This document shows, piece after piece, positions 36,535 through 46,863 of a stretch of DNA of 64,000 nt. Under the pieces are notes generated by a model. That model had not been told where the DNA came from and ran no database searches. It saw only the letters and a list, made by a program, of their open reading frames with translations. The position numbers and the translations under genes are program-made. Position 1 is the stretch's first letter; the number at the start of each line of letters is the position of its first letter. Origin of the DNA: Blastomussa wellsi (taxonomy: Eukaryota; Cnidaria; Anthozoa; Scleractinia; Plerogyridae); assembly GCA_947652115.1 (NCBI GenBank), contig OX393564.1, forward strand, positions 12,119,102 through 12,183,101, written 5' to 3'.

Positions 36535-37182
36535 TGATTATTATACATTGTAGTTACCATCTGTCTTCTCATTGGCTAAGAGCCTACAGTTAATTCCGGG
36601 AAACAGCGTAACCTACAGATTATTCTATAAACTGCTAGTAGATTGGTGAATAATCTGTAGGTTAAGTGCGCAATGCATGATTTCCAAGAGCAGTAAGACG
36701 GACAGCGAAGCAAGCATATGGATTGTCGATTCGCTTCATCGACCCAGCAGGAAATTGAGGAAGGAAAAATTGGCAAAGGAACTGTTCTACGAATACCTTA
36801 AATAGAAAAACATTTATGAGCCACATGACAAAAAAATTAGCGCAAGTGCTGAAATCTTTTTATGTGGAAGCGGGAAAATAGGATGGCTCATTTTACTCCA
36901 CGGAAATCCTGAAAACAATGTATAACAAAACAATTATTAGATTTGGTTTTTGTGATATCCGGAATAATCAAGATCTCGGTTAGTGTTATCAACCTCAGCC
37001 TTCGGCTTTGGCTGATAACACTTAACTTGACCTTGATTACTCTGGATATCACAAAAACCTCATCCAATAATATTGTTTATTATTATACATTGTAGTCACC
37101 AGCTGTGTTCTCATTGGCTAAGAGCCTACAGTTAATTCTGGGAAACAGCACAACCTACAGATTATATGTCGGTTGCGTGCCC
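36535..37182. repeat. Two direct repeats flanking a hairpin MITE
   Basis: TTATTATACATTGTAGTtAC then TCTCATTGGCTAAGAGCCTA and CAGTTAATTCcGGGAAACAG occur at 36538-36625 and again at 37078-37165. Between them a hairpin (36930-37077; about 65-bp arms, ATTtGGTTTTTGTGATATCC ... around a CTCAGCCTTCGGCTTTGGC centre) sits next to the second copy. Confidence 0.7.
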
Positions 37183-37348
37183 AAGGCATGATTTCCAAGA
37201 ACTTAGCACGCAAAGGGATATCTTTGTATTTTTGTTCAATAGATCGTTACAATCTATAGTAAAATCACTTCAGCCGCAAGAACTTTCAATTTCAAAAGGT
37301 ATAAAAATTCATTAAAAAACAAAAGAATGAAAAATTAAAAAAAAAATA

Positions 37349-37491
37349 TTATTGTTGAATGTTATTTTGCTTTTTATTTTTAATCAAACTATGGCACTTG
37401 TCTGCAATCTGCTGCTGGATGTTGGCAGGCTCTTTCTTCCAGTTTCTCTGTGATTCTTCTTTGCTCCACTTAAAATAACTGGCGAGATGAG
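37349..37491 (-). CDS. Last exon of an unidentified minus-strand gene
   Basis: It encodes HLASYFKWSKEESQRNWKK and EPANIQQQIADKCHSLIKNK, ending at TAA 37349-37351. The acceptor TTCTTCCAG is good, and the phase fits the exon at 37616-37758. The Trp/Lys-rich helical character resembles the end of a nuclear DNA-binding domain (BEN-like is one possibility), but I cannot assign a family. Confidence 0.5.
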
Positions 37492-37615
37492 CTGGAAGAA
37501 AAGTCAATTGGTTAAATATTAGTCAGTGTTCACCAAAGATGTAAATACTGGAACAGTTATTAATTTTAGTGTAGCTCAAACAATAATATCAGTGGCACCA
37601 AAGTAGAAAACTTAC

Positions 37616-37758
37616 ATTGAATAGCACCCAGTATGTTCCTGTCCAAGATATTCAACAGGTTAAAAGCTAGGGCTTTGGGTACTCCCCCAGCCTGCTCCTC
37701 TGCCCTTTTGATTAAAATTGGTGAAAGTGTGCACCAAACCTCCTGTGCCCAATGTATC
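37616..37758 (-). CDS. Internal exon of the unidentified minus-strand gene
   Basis: It encodes IHWAQEVWCTLSPILIKRAE and EQAGGVPKALAFNLLNILDR-NILGAIQ, with acceptor TTTCAG and donor GTAAGT. The split codon is completed by the exon at 37491. The frame and both splice sites agree, so it is likely real coding sequence. Candidate upstream exons lie on the far side of the viral element, at 52.6-54.5 kb. Confidence 0.5.
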
Positions 37759-38140
37759 CTGAAACATGGAAAATATGTTATTGTTAAGGATTTATTCAGG
37801 ATATGATGTTACAATGAGTTTGAATATTACAGTTGAACCCTGTTTATAGCACCTTTCAATAACACACGAACTCTGCTCATGTCGACGCTTACGTTTTTTG
37901 CTGCCATCAATCATCAAGCGGAGCTCTCAGAGATAAGAGGTACAATCCAACAGGGTCAAAAGGTCACGTCTGTTAGTTGTGATTGGTAGACTTCGATCTA
38001 TTTTGTTTGTTTCTGATTTTCAAGGTTTATTAACTTTTACTGTAATTATGATTGACGACAGCGAAAAAGCAATAGTAAAATCAAAAAGAAATAAACAAAA
38101 AAATAATTCTAAAACAGCCAATAGCATAAATGAATGAGAA

Positions 38141-38383
38141 TGACACACATATAAAATAGTGGTTCTGGCGCAGCAAGTTTGCAATTTGTTTCCTTATCGC
38201 TGAAAGCCGTTTTTACACTAAACTTGGCTCCAACAAGTCGCCAAGTTTAGTGTAAAAACGGCTTTCAGTGATAAGGAAACAAATTGCAAACTTGCTGCGC
38301 CAGAAGAACCAGTATTTTATATGTGTGTGAAAACCAAATAATACGCAAACACAGAAGTAAACAAAACAGCGTGACCCGAGCCA
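38141..38383. repeat. Palindromic partial copy of the viral TIR outside its left end
   Basis: A palindrome (arms about 90 bp: ACACACATATAAAATAGtGG then TTCTGGCGCAGCAAGTTTGC, mirrored at 38240-38335) is built from TIR sequence. It is followed by a further TIR portion ending GCGTGACCCGAGCC. The outer half of the TIR is thus present in one inverted and one direct extra copy beyond the element boundary. Confidence 0.7.
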
Positions 38384-38741
38384 ATGATGCAGTGAAATAG
38401 AGCTACACTGAACCTTGAATTTAAACTCATTTCCCAAGCCTCCAACAAGTCGCCAAGTTTAGTGTAAAACGGCTTTCAGCGATAAGGAAACAAATTGCAA
38501 ACTTGCTGCGCCAGAAGAACCAGTATTATGTGTGTGAAAGAACCAGTATATGTGTTTGAAAACCAAATGATACGCAAACACAGAAGTAAACAAAACAGCG
38601 TGACCCAAGCCAAGCGAGCGAATGTGACACAGAAAATATTCCCCGTTGAAGAAATACATGCACTGGTATATACGAATTTGCGCCAGAATTATCTTCCTGT
38701 TGAATAATTATCTGCACAAGTATATACGCCAATATGGCTGC
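38384..38741 (+). repeat. Left TIR of the Polinton-like element
   Basis: AATGATGCAGTGAAATAGAG at the outer edge to CCAATATGGCTGC at the inner edge is repeated inverted at 52218-52568. Differences are small; the right copy lacks a 7-bp TTATCGC and has several substitutions. Internal reiterations (AGAACCAGTAT) occur. The inner edge includes the ATG of the polymerase frame. Confidence 0.85.
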
Positions 38742-41674
38742 CGCAAATTATTCATCCGCTGTTTTGCAAATGTTTTACGGTCCAATAACGAGGGAGGCAA
38801 ACAGAAACCTACGTCAACCATTACAACCACAACAGGTTGTATTATATGACGGGTTTCTATTATCACAAAATAATTTACGGGAATGGCTTCGTGTTTGGAA
38901 TATGGATGTATCCGAAGGAAATCCAAACAACAAAGATCTTTTAGTGTTTGCAAGAGAAAATAAAGCAAAGGTTACTGATTTGGTTGAAAACGAAATCCGA
39001 AAGTTAAAAAGCATAAAAGTAAGTTTTGTGTTACAAGTAAAGTTTTCAATAGAAAGAAACTGTGAAACACAACACATGAAACATTATTTTAGAGAAAAAC
39101 AACCGCATGTTTTCAACAGGCATGATGAAGAACTGATAAAACAAAAATTTGATGAATTCATTGAAAGAACAAACACAACATATGAAACATTATTTTCGAG
39201 AAAAACAACCGCATGTTTTCAACAGGCATGATGAAGAACTGATAAAACAAAAATTCGATGAATTCATTGAAAGAACAAAGGGAGAAATAATGGTTGCATA
39301 CGTAAATGTAGCACGCTATCAACCGCTGCACGGAGGAACTTATTTGCCTCTTCCGGCCAATCTGGCAAAAAAGAAGGCCATAGTCAACGTACAAAACAGG
39401 GACAATGAATGTTTGAAGTGGGCACTCAGAGCTGTGAAACGGGTGAGCGCTTTGCTGTTTGACAAGGCAGTTAATAATAAAACTTTCTATTGCATGATGT
39501 GCTTATCACGTTTCACACGAGCGGAGTTGCTCGAGAACCACAAAAAATATTGCAACAGCGTGAATGGCAGGCCGACAAGGATCGAGATGCCGGAAGAGGG
39601 GAAAAACACGCTTTCTTTCGAAAATCATCACAAACAGATGAAGGTGCCATACATGATATACGCGGACTTTGAGGCTTTGGTAAGAAAGATTCCTGGCTGC
39701 GAGCGCGGGCCAGAGAGCAAGCAAAAAAGCTACACGGAGAAGACCGAATGGCACCAAGCATCCAGGTATTCTTACATGGTTGTGAGAAGCGACGGCGAAG
39801 TTACAGGGTCAAATGTTTACAGGGGCGAAAATGCGGTGGGAACATTTCTAAGTGACATTTTGCAGGAGGAGGTTGCAATAAGAGAAAGTTTGGCCTCATG
39901 CAAGCCGATTGTTATGACGGCAGAAGACTGGGAAAAACACAAAAATGCAACAGAATGCCACATTTGTAACAAAAATTTGATAAGGGATGAATTCTTAGAC
40001 TCATTACCTGTTTGGAACAAAACAAAGGACCGATATTTGGGCCAAAGCCACAATAAATGTTTTTACTTTGCACAGACAAAAGTGGATTTTCTTTGTCTGA
40101 AAAGATTGTCAGAAAAAGAGCACAAACAAGCGGCAAACAATCAGGAAACGTGTCTGTTCTGCGCAGAACCTTTGCTTCAGATAAACTTCAGAAACGCGGT
40201 AAAAGACCATTGCCACATAACGGGCAGGTTCTGCGGAGCCGCGCACAACGCATGCAATCTTAAACTGCAAATAAAACCCAAAACGGCCCCAATACCTGTT
40301 GTATTTCACAACCTGAGGGGATACGACGCACATCATTCAATGCAAGCGATGTCTCAGCAGCAGAAAGAAGTGAAATGCATCGCCAACAACATGGAAAAGT
40401 ACCTCACATTTTCAGTTGGGAATCTGCATTTCATTGACAGCTTGAACTTTTTGCAAGGAAGCCTTGATTCACTTGTAAGCGCAACCCCAAAGGAGTCATT
40501 AAAAATAGCATCAAACATTTCAGAAGGCAGCGAACTGCTTTACAAAAAGGGGATCTACCCTTACGAGTACATGGACACATGGGAGAGATTCAACGAGATC
40601 AGGCTGCCAGACAAGCAGATGTTTTACAGGAAACTGAATGACGATCACATAACGGACGAAGAGTACGCACACGGGGTCTGGGAGGCTTTCGGATGCAAAA
40701 CGCTGGGCGACTATCATGATCTTTATGTGAAAACTGATGTCGCCCTGCTGGCTGATGTTTTTGAGAACGTCCGAAACCTGTGCCAAGAGCAGTATGGGTT
40801 AGATCCGGCACATTATTACACGTCGCCAGGCCTGAGCTGGGACGTGCTCTTGAAAAAGACGGCAGCTCGAGCTGGAGTTATTCACAGACCTTGAAATGCA
40901 TCTCTTCGTGGAAAGTGGAATGTGTGGTGGAATCTCGATGGTAAGCAAGAGGTACGCCAAGGCAAACAACCCCTTGCTGCCTGACTACGACCCCAGGAAA
41001 CCGAAAAAATATATTATGTATCTCGACGCAAACAATCTTTACAGATGGGCAATGAGCAGGACCCTTCCCAAAAGAGATTTCAAATGGAAACGCATTATGC
41101 CCACAGAGCAGGAGATCCTCAAGAAAAAAGAGAACGCGAAGAATGGGTGGATTCTCGAGGTTGATATTGAATATCCTGCAGAACTGCATGAGGAACACAA
41201 CAGCTATCCCCTGGCACCGGAGAAAAAAGTTGTGAAAAAGGAATGGATGTCCGACTACCAAAAGAATTTAATGACAGACCTGGATTTAACCCCCCGGACA
41301 GCAAGAAGCTGCTGATGACACTCGAAGACAAAAACAACTATGTTGTGCATTACAGAAACCTTCAGTTTTATCTGAAGCAGGGCATGAAACTAAAACGCGT
41401 GCACAGGGTGCTGGAGTTCGAACAATAATGCTGGATGGAGCCATACATCAGGATGAATACTGAGTTCAGGAAAAACGCAAAGTGCGACTTTAAAAAGAAC
41501 TTTTACAAGCTCACGAATTCCTCAGTTTTCGGCAAAACCATGGAAAACCTGGGCAACTGTGTTGACATAAAAATCGTGCACAGCAACGACAGGGACAAAA
41601 TAAGGAAATTGGTTGCCAGCCCTTTGCTTCGTGATTATATATTATCAGAGGTATTTTCAAATACAGAATTTTAG
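38734..41674 (+). pseudogene. Protein-primed family B DNA polymerase of the Polinton-like element (broken)
   Basis: Five frame segments together cover the N-terminal and central polymerase. Visible in order: exonuclease motif I (YADFEAL), a Cys/His segment (DHCHITGRFCGAAHNACNL), exonuclease motif II (FHNLRGYDAHH), exonuclease motif III region (YHDLYVKTDVALLADVF), polymerase motif A (MYLDANNLYRWAM) and motif B ([12 protein letters not shown]). Motif C (the DTDS box) is absent: the frame ends at 41674, where an opposite-strand gene begins. A 106-bp tandem duplication (from about 39066; second copy from about 39172) changes frame; further shifts fall near 40890, 41280 and 41430. The gene would have replicated the element from protein-primed termini. 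The first ATG lies in the TIR. Confidence 0.85.
39066..39277 (+). repeat. 106-bp tandem duplication inside the polymerase gene
   Basis: ATGAAACATTATTTTaGAGA then AAAACAACCGCATGTTTTCA at 39076 recurs from 39182 with two or three mismatches. The period, 106 bp, is not a multiple of three, so it breaks the polymerase frame. The near identity of the copies suggests a fairly recent event relative to the rest of the decay. Confidence 0.85.
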
Positions 41675-41859
41675 GCGTTTGTGGGAAGGATTTTCTGGTC
41701 CTCCAGATACTGTTTGAGTGCAACGCTCCCTGCCATGACAGCTGTGAACATTGCGTAGTTTTCGATAGAATTAGAAGGATCACCTGTAAAACTTTTCTTG
41801 AGGGTTTTTGCAACCCAGCCTATGCCAGCAGCGAGGCCAGTAAGGGTTGCGACATCCAT
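41671..41859 (-). CDS. Small membrane protein of the Polinton-like element
   Basis: 62 codons, intact, starting [20 protein letters not shown] and containing a second hydrophobic helix ([17 protein letters not shown]). One or two short membrane-active helices; no known domain. It abuts the end of the truncated polymerase and is co-oriented with the ATPase-capsid cluster, so probably a minor virion or membrane component (inference). Confidence 0.5.
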   Translation of the reverse strand: MDVATLTGLAAGIGWVAKTLKKSFTGDPSNSIENYAMFTAVMAGSVALKQYLEDQKILPTNA

Positions 41860-41934
41860 TTCACGAGCTTGTTTCGGACATGTTGGTTATAGAGAAGAGA
41901 AAAAAATATTTAATTGAAATTATTCCTCAAATAC

Positions 41935-42075
41935 TTATTTGAAATGATCAGGATTTTTGGCTAACCAAAAGATAGTTTTAAGGCAATTGTACGCGAATGC
42001 CCCCCAAACTAAGCCAACGTCTGAAACGGCTGCGATGCTTATCGCTAACTGTTGGAAGTCTGGGACTTTCCACAT
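41935..42075 (-). CDS. 46-residue hydrophobic protein of the Polinton-like element
   Basis: It starts MWKVPDFQQLAISIAAVS, contains VGLVWGAFAYNCLKTIFWLA and ends NPDHFK with TAA at 41935-41937. Intact and mostly hydrophobic: probably a single-pass membrane peptide. It lies 75 bp upstream of the 62-residue gene on the same strand. Function unknown. Confidence 0.45.
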   Translation of the reverse strand: MWKVPDFQQLAISIAAVSDVGLVWGAFAYNCLKTIFWLAKNPDHFK

Positions 42076-42129
42076 TTTTTATACAACATCAAAAATATAT
42101 TCAAATGAATTTTATGCCACCTCTGGCTA

Positions 42130-42515
42130 ATCATCCATCGGGCGAATGTCTTTTTTGGGTTGCGGTATTCTTGATGGCTGTGGAGATTCTTGTATTCTCA
42201 CCTGTGGCGTTGGTTCCGGTGTAGGTGCCGGTGCAGTAAAAAATTACCAACTATTTTGGATGCAAAGGTGAGATAGCTATCTACCCGAGTATCGTTTGTT
42301 TTTGAGCTCACATAGGCCTCATACCTTTTGAAGTATTTTCAACATCCTTGTCGCTTAATCGCTTAACCTGTTCGTGAGTCAACAGCACACCAGGAATATC
42401 AGGCTGCGTTGAAGCTACTGCTAAGACATTGTCCGGCGCGCTCGTTGGCTCAGCTTCAAGCAAGCTCAAAGTCTTTTGGTGCTACCCAGTTTGCGCTCGT
42501 TGATGGGGTCGCCAT
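42130..42515 (-). pseudogene. Unidentified gene of the Polinton-like element (frameshifted)
   Basis: It starts MATPSTSANWVAPKDF at 42515. After early frame changes, the readable segments are LLTHEQVKRLSDKDVEN, RYEAYVSSKTNDTRVDS and a Pro-rich tail (APAPTPEPTPQVRIQ) ending before 42130. At least three shifts. Helical middle and Pro-rich end; no family recognised. Confidence 0.45.
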
Positions 42516-42589
42516 TTTGTATATGGTATTAATTGTTTAATTGAGTTTTAATTTTATTCCGTAAGGGTGCCGAAGTGAAAACACAAGGA

Positions 42590-43136
42590 AGGAAAAAAAT
42601 TTTTTTCAACATCGAAATATATTCTTTGTACTCATCTTGAGAAAGTTCGCCGGCGTAATCTTCAAAAACCGCTTTCAAAGTCTTCCTGAGCGAGTGTAAA
42701 AAAGCACAATTGCAGCTACGTTTTCGCGGAAAGAAGCTGTGATGCTGGTCATCTTTTGGGTGAGCACCTATACGCTTAGTCCTGTGTGGCGAGCGCTGAA
42801 TGCGAGATTGACCAGCTGGCCTGTGCGCTTTTTCACATCTTTCGAGGCTGCACAGTCATTGAGGATTATGAGCGCATTGGTGTCCTCCAAAAACCAGCAA
42901 ACAAGCTTCAACCATGGTTCAACCGCATTCTGTTCGCAAATGATAACATAAAAACGAGGGTCCGCCTCAGCGAAGCGATGAAAAGTCTTGTTATACGCGA
43001 ATGTCGGGCAGATGAGCATGATGAAGTCGAACTTGCCACGGAAAGGGCTACAGAGCTGATCAACCACAAACCTTGATTTGCCTGAATTAGTCGGACCAAT
43101 AACAAGAGCATTGAACGGTATGTTTCTGGGGTCCAT
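42590..43136 (-). pseudogene. FtsK/HerA-type genome-packaging ATPase (frameshifted)
   Basis: It starts MDPRNIPFNALVIGPTNSGK, with Walker A GPTNSGKS, and later Walker B ALIILNDCAA. The frame ends early (42768), but the C-terminal part continues in other frames to about 42595 (readable: WVLTQKMTSITASFRENVAA). This fits the A32-like packaging ATPases of Polintons and large DNA viruses, which pump DNA into capsids. It starts 8 bp from the end of the capsid-like gene: the usual ATPase-capsid neighbourhood. Confidence 0.75.
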
Positions 43137-43143
43137 TTCTATA

Positions 43144-44462
43144 TCAGTATTGCACAGATTCTAATGGCTGCCCCAATATGTTCATCTGCGAGTCACTGAT
43201 AACAAAGACGTGGCATTTTATCTCGCCAGTGCCACTGGTGTTCCGCTCGAGCTCCAGCTGTACTCCATCTTTTGTGTTCACGAGGCGCGTGCAGCTGCCG
43301 TGCAGCGACTGATCTGCCATGGAGCGCAAATCGATCAAAAGCCCGAACTTGTCATCACTGTAGAACTTAGGGGGGGTAAGTTTCTAAAGAAACTTTGGTG
43401 CTGCGTCGGTGGGAATTATAACAATATAATTTGGTTTTATCAACTGGGTTGATAATGTCAATTGGCCACCATAAAGAGATTCAAGAGCTGACGTTTCGAG
43501 CGTTAGCCCATCGTCGGAGCGATTCGCTCCGACGATTGGGCTAACGCTCGAAACGTCGGCTCTTGAATCTCTTTACTGTAGAACTTAGTCAGATTCATGT
43601 GGGGCGTTTTTGTCTGTGCAAAGAAGCGACGGGCCGTCTCCCACATGTCCCTGCCTACGATGCCATTGTTGTACAGCATGTTAGGCGAGCCGTTCACCGT
43701 GACGCTGACTTTCGTCAGGCCAGGGTTGAAGTACTTTTCTGGCTCCTGCAACGTAAAGCTCCACAAAGATGAAAAGGACCTTCTCTGGGGGTTGACTCTG
43801 AGGTTAATCCTTGTGTCTGTGCCTTTTGAGAAGGTGACCACCTCATCCCGCATCACGTGATCGTACATGAATTCCTTGCAATTGGAATAAACACTGTGCG
43901 CGTTGTCCGCCAGAGTCTTGCTTCGCATCATTTCGTACTCGAGCTGGATGTTAGTCAGCTTGTATTTCAGTTTTGTTGGATTAAAGCCTTTGACAACCTG
44001 TGAGGCTGGCGCAAGGGTCAGCTTAAACACGAGGTCGTTGTAAAGAGCTTGGGGGTAAAAGACTCTGTGGTTGGTCAGTATCTGGTGGTCCAGTCTTATT
44101 CGGTATTTTGTTCCGAAAACGTTGGTTAGCGTGTTTTCCGTGTCGACACCCGTGGTTTTCTTATCCCCAGCGTTTGAGCGGATCTTGCAGAGGTCCTTGC
44201 TTTGAATGCCGTCGAGCAGCATTTTGTCCCGCTCCTCCTGCGAGAGGAAAAGGTCCTCCCAGATCTTGAAGATGTCATACCCCACCGTGTCCTGCAGTAT
44301 GGTGCCCGCGTATTTCACAACCAGCTTGTCGACCAGAGCGCGCGCGACGTTTTGGACGAGGAAGTTGTTGGGTTCCCCTCCAGACAAGTCGATGTTGAAG
44401 AGCAGTGCGAGCGAGCTGGGCACGAGGACCTCGGAAATATACAGGGTCTCGCTGGGGTTGGC
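43144..44462 (-). pseudogene. Capsid-like protein of the Polinton-like element (split by an insertion)
   Basis: The main frame (44462 to about 43575; it reads through VPSSLALLFNIDLSGGEPNN and VSVTVNGSPNMLYNNGIVG) is interrupted, and the same gene resumes at 43338 with MIDLRSMADQSLHGS ... VFVISDSQMNILGQPLESVQY, ending at 43144. The break is the 204-bp insertion at 43371-43574. The frame is open upstream of 44423 to a stop at 44462-44464 without an ATG. Size (about 400 codons), position beside the packaging ATPase and beta-rich composition suggest a jelly-roll capsid protein. The assignment rests on context, not on a motif. Confidence 0.5.
43357..43588. mobile_element. 204-bp Penelope-like/retrozyme-like insertion with 14-bp target duplication
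   Basis: ACTGTAGAACTTAG flanks the insert on both sides (43357-43370 and 43575-43588). The insert ends in a near-perfect palindrome (43473-43574). Each arm contains a hammerhead-ribozyme-like core: on the + strand CCGACGA (43529-43535), a GGGC-TAAC-GCTC stem-loop (43538-43549), then GAAAC and GTC (43550-43557). The other arm has the same on the - strand. Hammerhead motifs of this type lie in the terminal repeats of Penelope-like elements and retrozymes of invertebrates. The first C of the core is followed by C rather than U, so activity is doubtful. Confidence 0.65.
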
Positions 44463-44601
44463 TTAGCTACGATCAAAGGTAATATGTTTTACTGCAATCG
44501 GCTTTCATCGGGCTGAGATTTTTTTCTCTGTGCGTTGGACGAAGGTTTGCTTGCACCACCATCATCTATATGAACAAAAAATATTTTTTGTTTAATATAC
44601 A

Positions 44602-45217
44602 ATGGCAGAAGGTTGTCACTTTGGATACGATGACCCAGAACTTGACCGTGCTATTGATCACGATGATACGATGATGAAAAAGAGGTCATTAAAACCCGTA
44701 AAAACACAACCGTTCCATTTCAGCTTCAGCCTGTCTCTGCATCGACACCCTACCATGGTGGTGAACAATATGAAATGCGAACAATGCTGCACGAGCAGAG
44801 TGGGCAGCCTGACAGATCCTATGTTGAAGCTCCTTTGTTGGGCGATCTTTTAGATCCAGATGATGAACCAGCAATTGTTGAAAGAGCAATAAACTTTATC
44901 AAAAAGAGGTTCCCAAAAGCGGACTTCGGAAAATTAGGTCCAATAGGTTTTCGCAAAAAGGGTGGCAATGAGACAACAATTTTATCATTTGGTAAACAAG
45001 GTGGTGAGACTGAAATTTTCAGAAAAAATGATAGTGGTTTTCTCAAAAAATTCATAGACAAGTTCAAAAAGGCTCTTGGGCCAGAAACTGAATCTCTGAT
45101 TGCTCAAGATAATTGGCTTGATTGTGAGTTTCCTCACTTTTCTGGCAGAGCACACCTGGATTCTAATTTTGGCTGTTGTGACCTTTCTGGTCAAGAAGCA
45201 GCGTTAACGAAATGACA
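44602..45217 (+). pseudogene. Acidic protein with C-terminal membrane helix, Polinton-like element (frameshifted)
   Basis: It starts MAEGCHFGYDDPELDRAIDH and shifts frame near 44680-44770 into a frame with LLGDLLDPDDEPAIVERAIN, FIKKRFPKADFGKLGPIGF and FKKALGPETESLIAQD. It shifts again near 45115, where a hydrophobic segment (WILILAVVTFLVKK) closes the protein at about 45203. N-terminal acidic part, central basic/amphipathic part, C-terminal anchor. No recognised family. The abrupt junction before the membrane helix suggests an internal deletion. Confidence 0.5.
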
Positions 45218-46240
45218 AGAATGCCAAACCCGCAACAGCAACCGCACCAACAGCGACAGCTATTTTATTCACGTCATGGGACTCACTGCCGGAGAGCCAA
45301 CCGTTGGCGTTGGTTCAAATTCCGTTTGGTCTGCTGGAGTGTGCTCTTCTGCAGCTGTTTGGATCACAGGAGCTGGCTCTTTTTTGTCGCTGCTGCTTTG
45401 TGTATCGGATTTTGAAGGGTGACTGCACAGTGTTTGGTTTATTTTCGATTTCCCGCCATCCATTAGCTGAAGCGCTGCTTTTTTGTGCTTTTGTTTACCC
45501 CGTCGTTGACACCCAGCTTCATACCTGGCATCGCTTGTTTGAGCTGGTTGTTGTAGCCAACCGTGCTCTCTGTGTGCATCAGCACGGGCATCAGCCAGGA
45601 ACTGGGTCTGGGCTTCTTTTGCTCGGCCTCCAGCACCAAGAATGCTGCTTCTCATGTTGACTTGCACACCCAAGATGCAATACACAGAGGCTTCAATTGA
45701 CTGATTGATATGTGAAAGCCCTGCCTGGGTCAAACCTGCCAAGATTTTTGGTGCAAACCAATTGAATGGCTCTTCCGCGGCGTTGTTTCTTATGGAGCAT
45801 ACTGAAATTCCCTTTTCTGACGCCTTAGGGTCCTCATCGTTGAATTTTGCTTTTGCCGATGGATAGGGCACTTCCAATATGAAAGGGTCGCGGCAATAAA
45901 TGTAAATGCTTCCCAGCCAGTGGTTTGCCCTGTACGTGAAGCGGAAATCAGTTGACGGGTCAACACCAAACTCTGCACACAATCTTTTGTAAGAAGCTAC
46001 GTCGTAATGGTTGTTAATCTGACTGAATGTTGAGTTGCCCGGCAATGCACTGAAGCTTTGGATGCCTCCGAGCTGATACAAGATGCACCGACCCGTGAAG
46101 TACGTGTGGAAGATGTAAAAAGCCCGCACCTACGGCGGCAGATTCAGCGTTGTATGATCTTTGTCAAATACTTCGCGTGAGATTCTGCAGCCTGCCGTCG
46201 TGCACCAAACTGCAAAGTTCAGCTACGGTTCCCAGAAAGA
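45205..46240 (-). pseudogene. Unidentified Polinton-like gene with C-terminal hydrophobic segment
   Basis: The long frame (46129-45269, 286 codons) contains RCILYQLGGIQSFSALPGNS, FTYRANHWLGSIYIYCRDPF and a Gln/Ser/Pro-rich second half. A short N-terminal continuation (LNFAVWCTTAGCRISREVF) lies upstream in frame but behind a stop at about 46137. After a frameshift near 45285, a hydrophobic tail (KIAVAVGAVAVAGLAFLSF) ends at 45209. The layout (globular part, low-complexity linker, membrane anchor) suggests a virion surface or spike-type protein, by inference only. Confidence 0.45.
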
Positions 46241-46244
46241 TAGA

Positions 46245-46808
46245 TCAGGCCTCACAAGCCATTTTTTTTGCGGGCTGTGACCTTTCGAACTTTATCTTTT
46301 CCATTTGAAATATCTCTCTGAACTTTGTTGTGAAATACTGGTCAGGCATTACATAAATATTTATTGAGTTGATGAATATTTTCTTCAAACTTGGTGCAGC
46401 GTCTTGAAATTCAACTGCTGGAACCGGCAGCGAAGTTTTTTCTGCACCGGGCGATAACTGGTAAGGGAAGCCACCAACGTCATCCAAACCCAGCGCGCTT
46501 TTCCTGTCTGTACTCCAATATTTGCGGTCTGAACCGAAGACGCTTTGCAGACTTCCTTCACCCTCGTTGTAAAATATTTCAGCTGTTGCTGTGTGGTCCA
46601 ACGCTAGAATTGTCTGTGCTACAAATTTGCTTTTGTTGGCCCTCGGAAACCTTGCAGAAAAAGCTGCCCACGCCTTGGCTTGTGCAGCCTTCGCGTTCGC
46701 CTCGGGGTTTTGATTCCATTTTACGACGCTGGCAGACTGCGCTCTTTTTTCGAGATAGTCGAACGCAACAGAATCTGATTGTGTATATGCGGTTTTGAAA
46801 ATGTTCAT
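46245..46808 (-). CDS. Unidentified 187-residue protein of the Polinton-like element
   Basis: An intact frame, starting MNIFKTAYTQSDSVAFDYLE, with an Ala/Lys-rich helical part (AKAAQAKAWAAFSARFPRAN) and a later segment IFINSINIYVMPDQYF. One of the few unbroken frames in the element. It starts back-to-back with the + gene at 46846, leaving a 40-60 bp divergent promoter region. No family recognised. Confidence 0.5.
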   Translation of the reverse strand: MNIFKTAYTQSDSVAFDYLEKRAQSASVVKWNQNPEANAKAAQAKAWAAFSARFPRANKSKFVAQTILALDHTATAEIFYNEGEGSLQSVFGSDRKYWSTDRKSALGLDDVGGFPYQLSPGAEKTSLPVPAVEFQDAAPSLKKIFINSINIYVMPDQYFTTKFREIFQMEKIKFERSQPAKKMACEA

Positions 46809-46863
46809 CTTTTATTACTCCCCATTATTTTTTAATTAGAAATTTATGTGCAACAACAATAAA

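Noticed and set aside
38213..38732. Minus-strand frames of 66-74 codons with LGSRCFVYFCVC-type sequence
   Set aside because: They lie wholly within the TIR and its extra copies and recur at the other end, so they are translations of the repeat.
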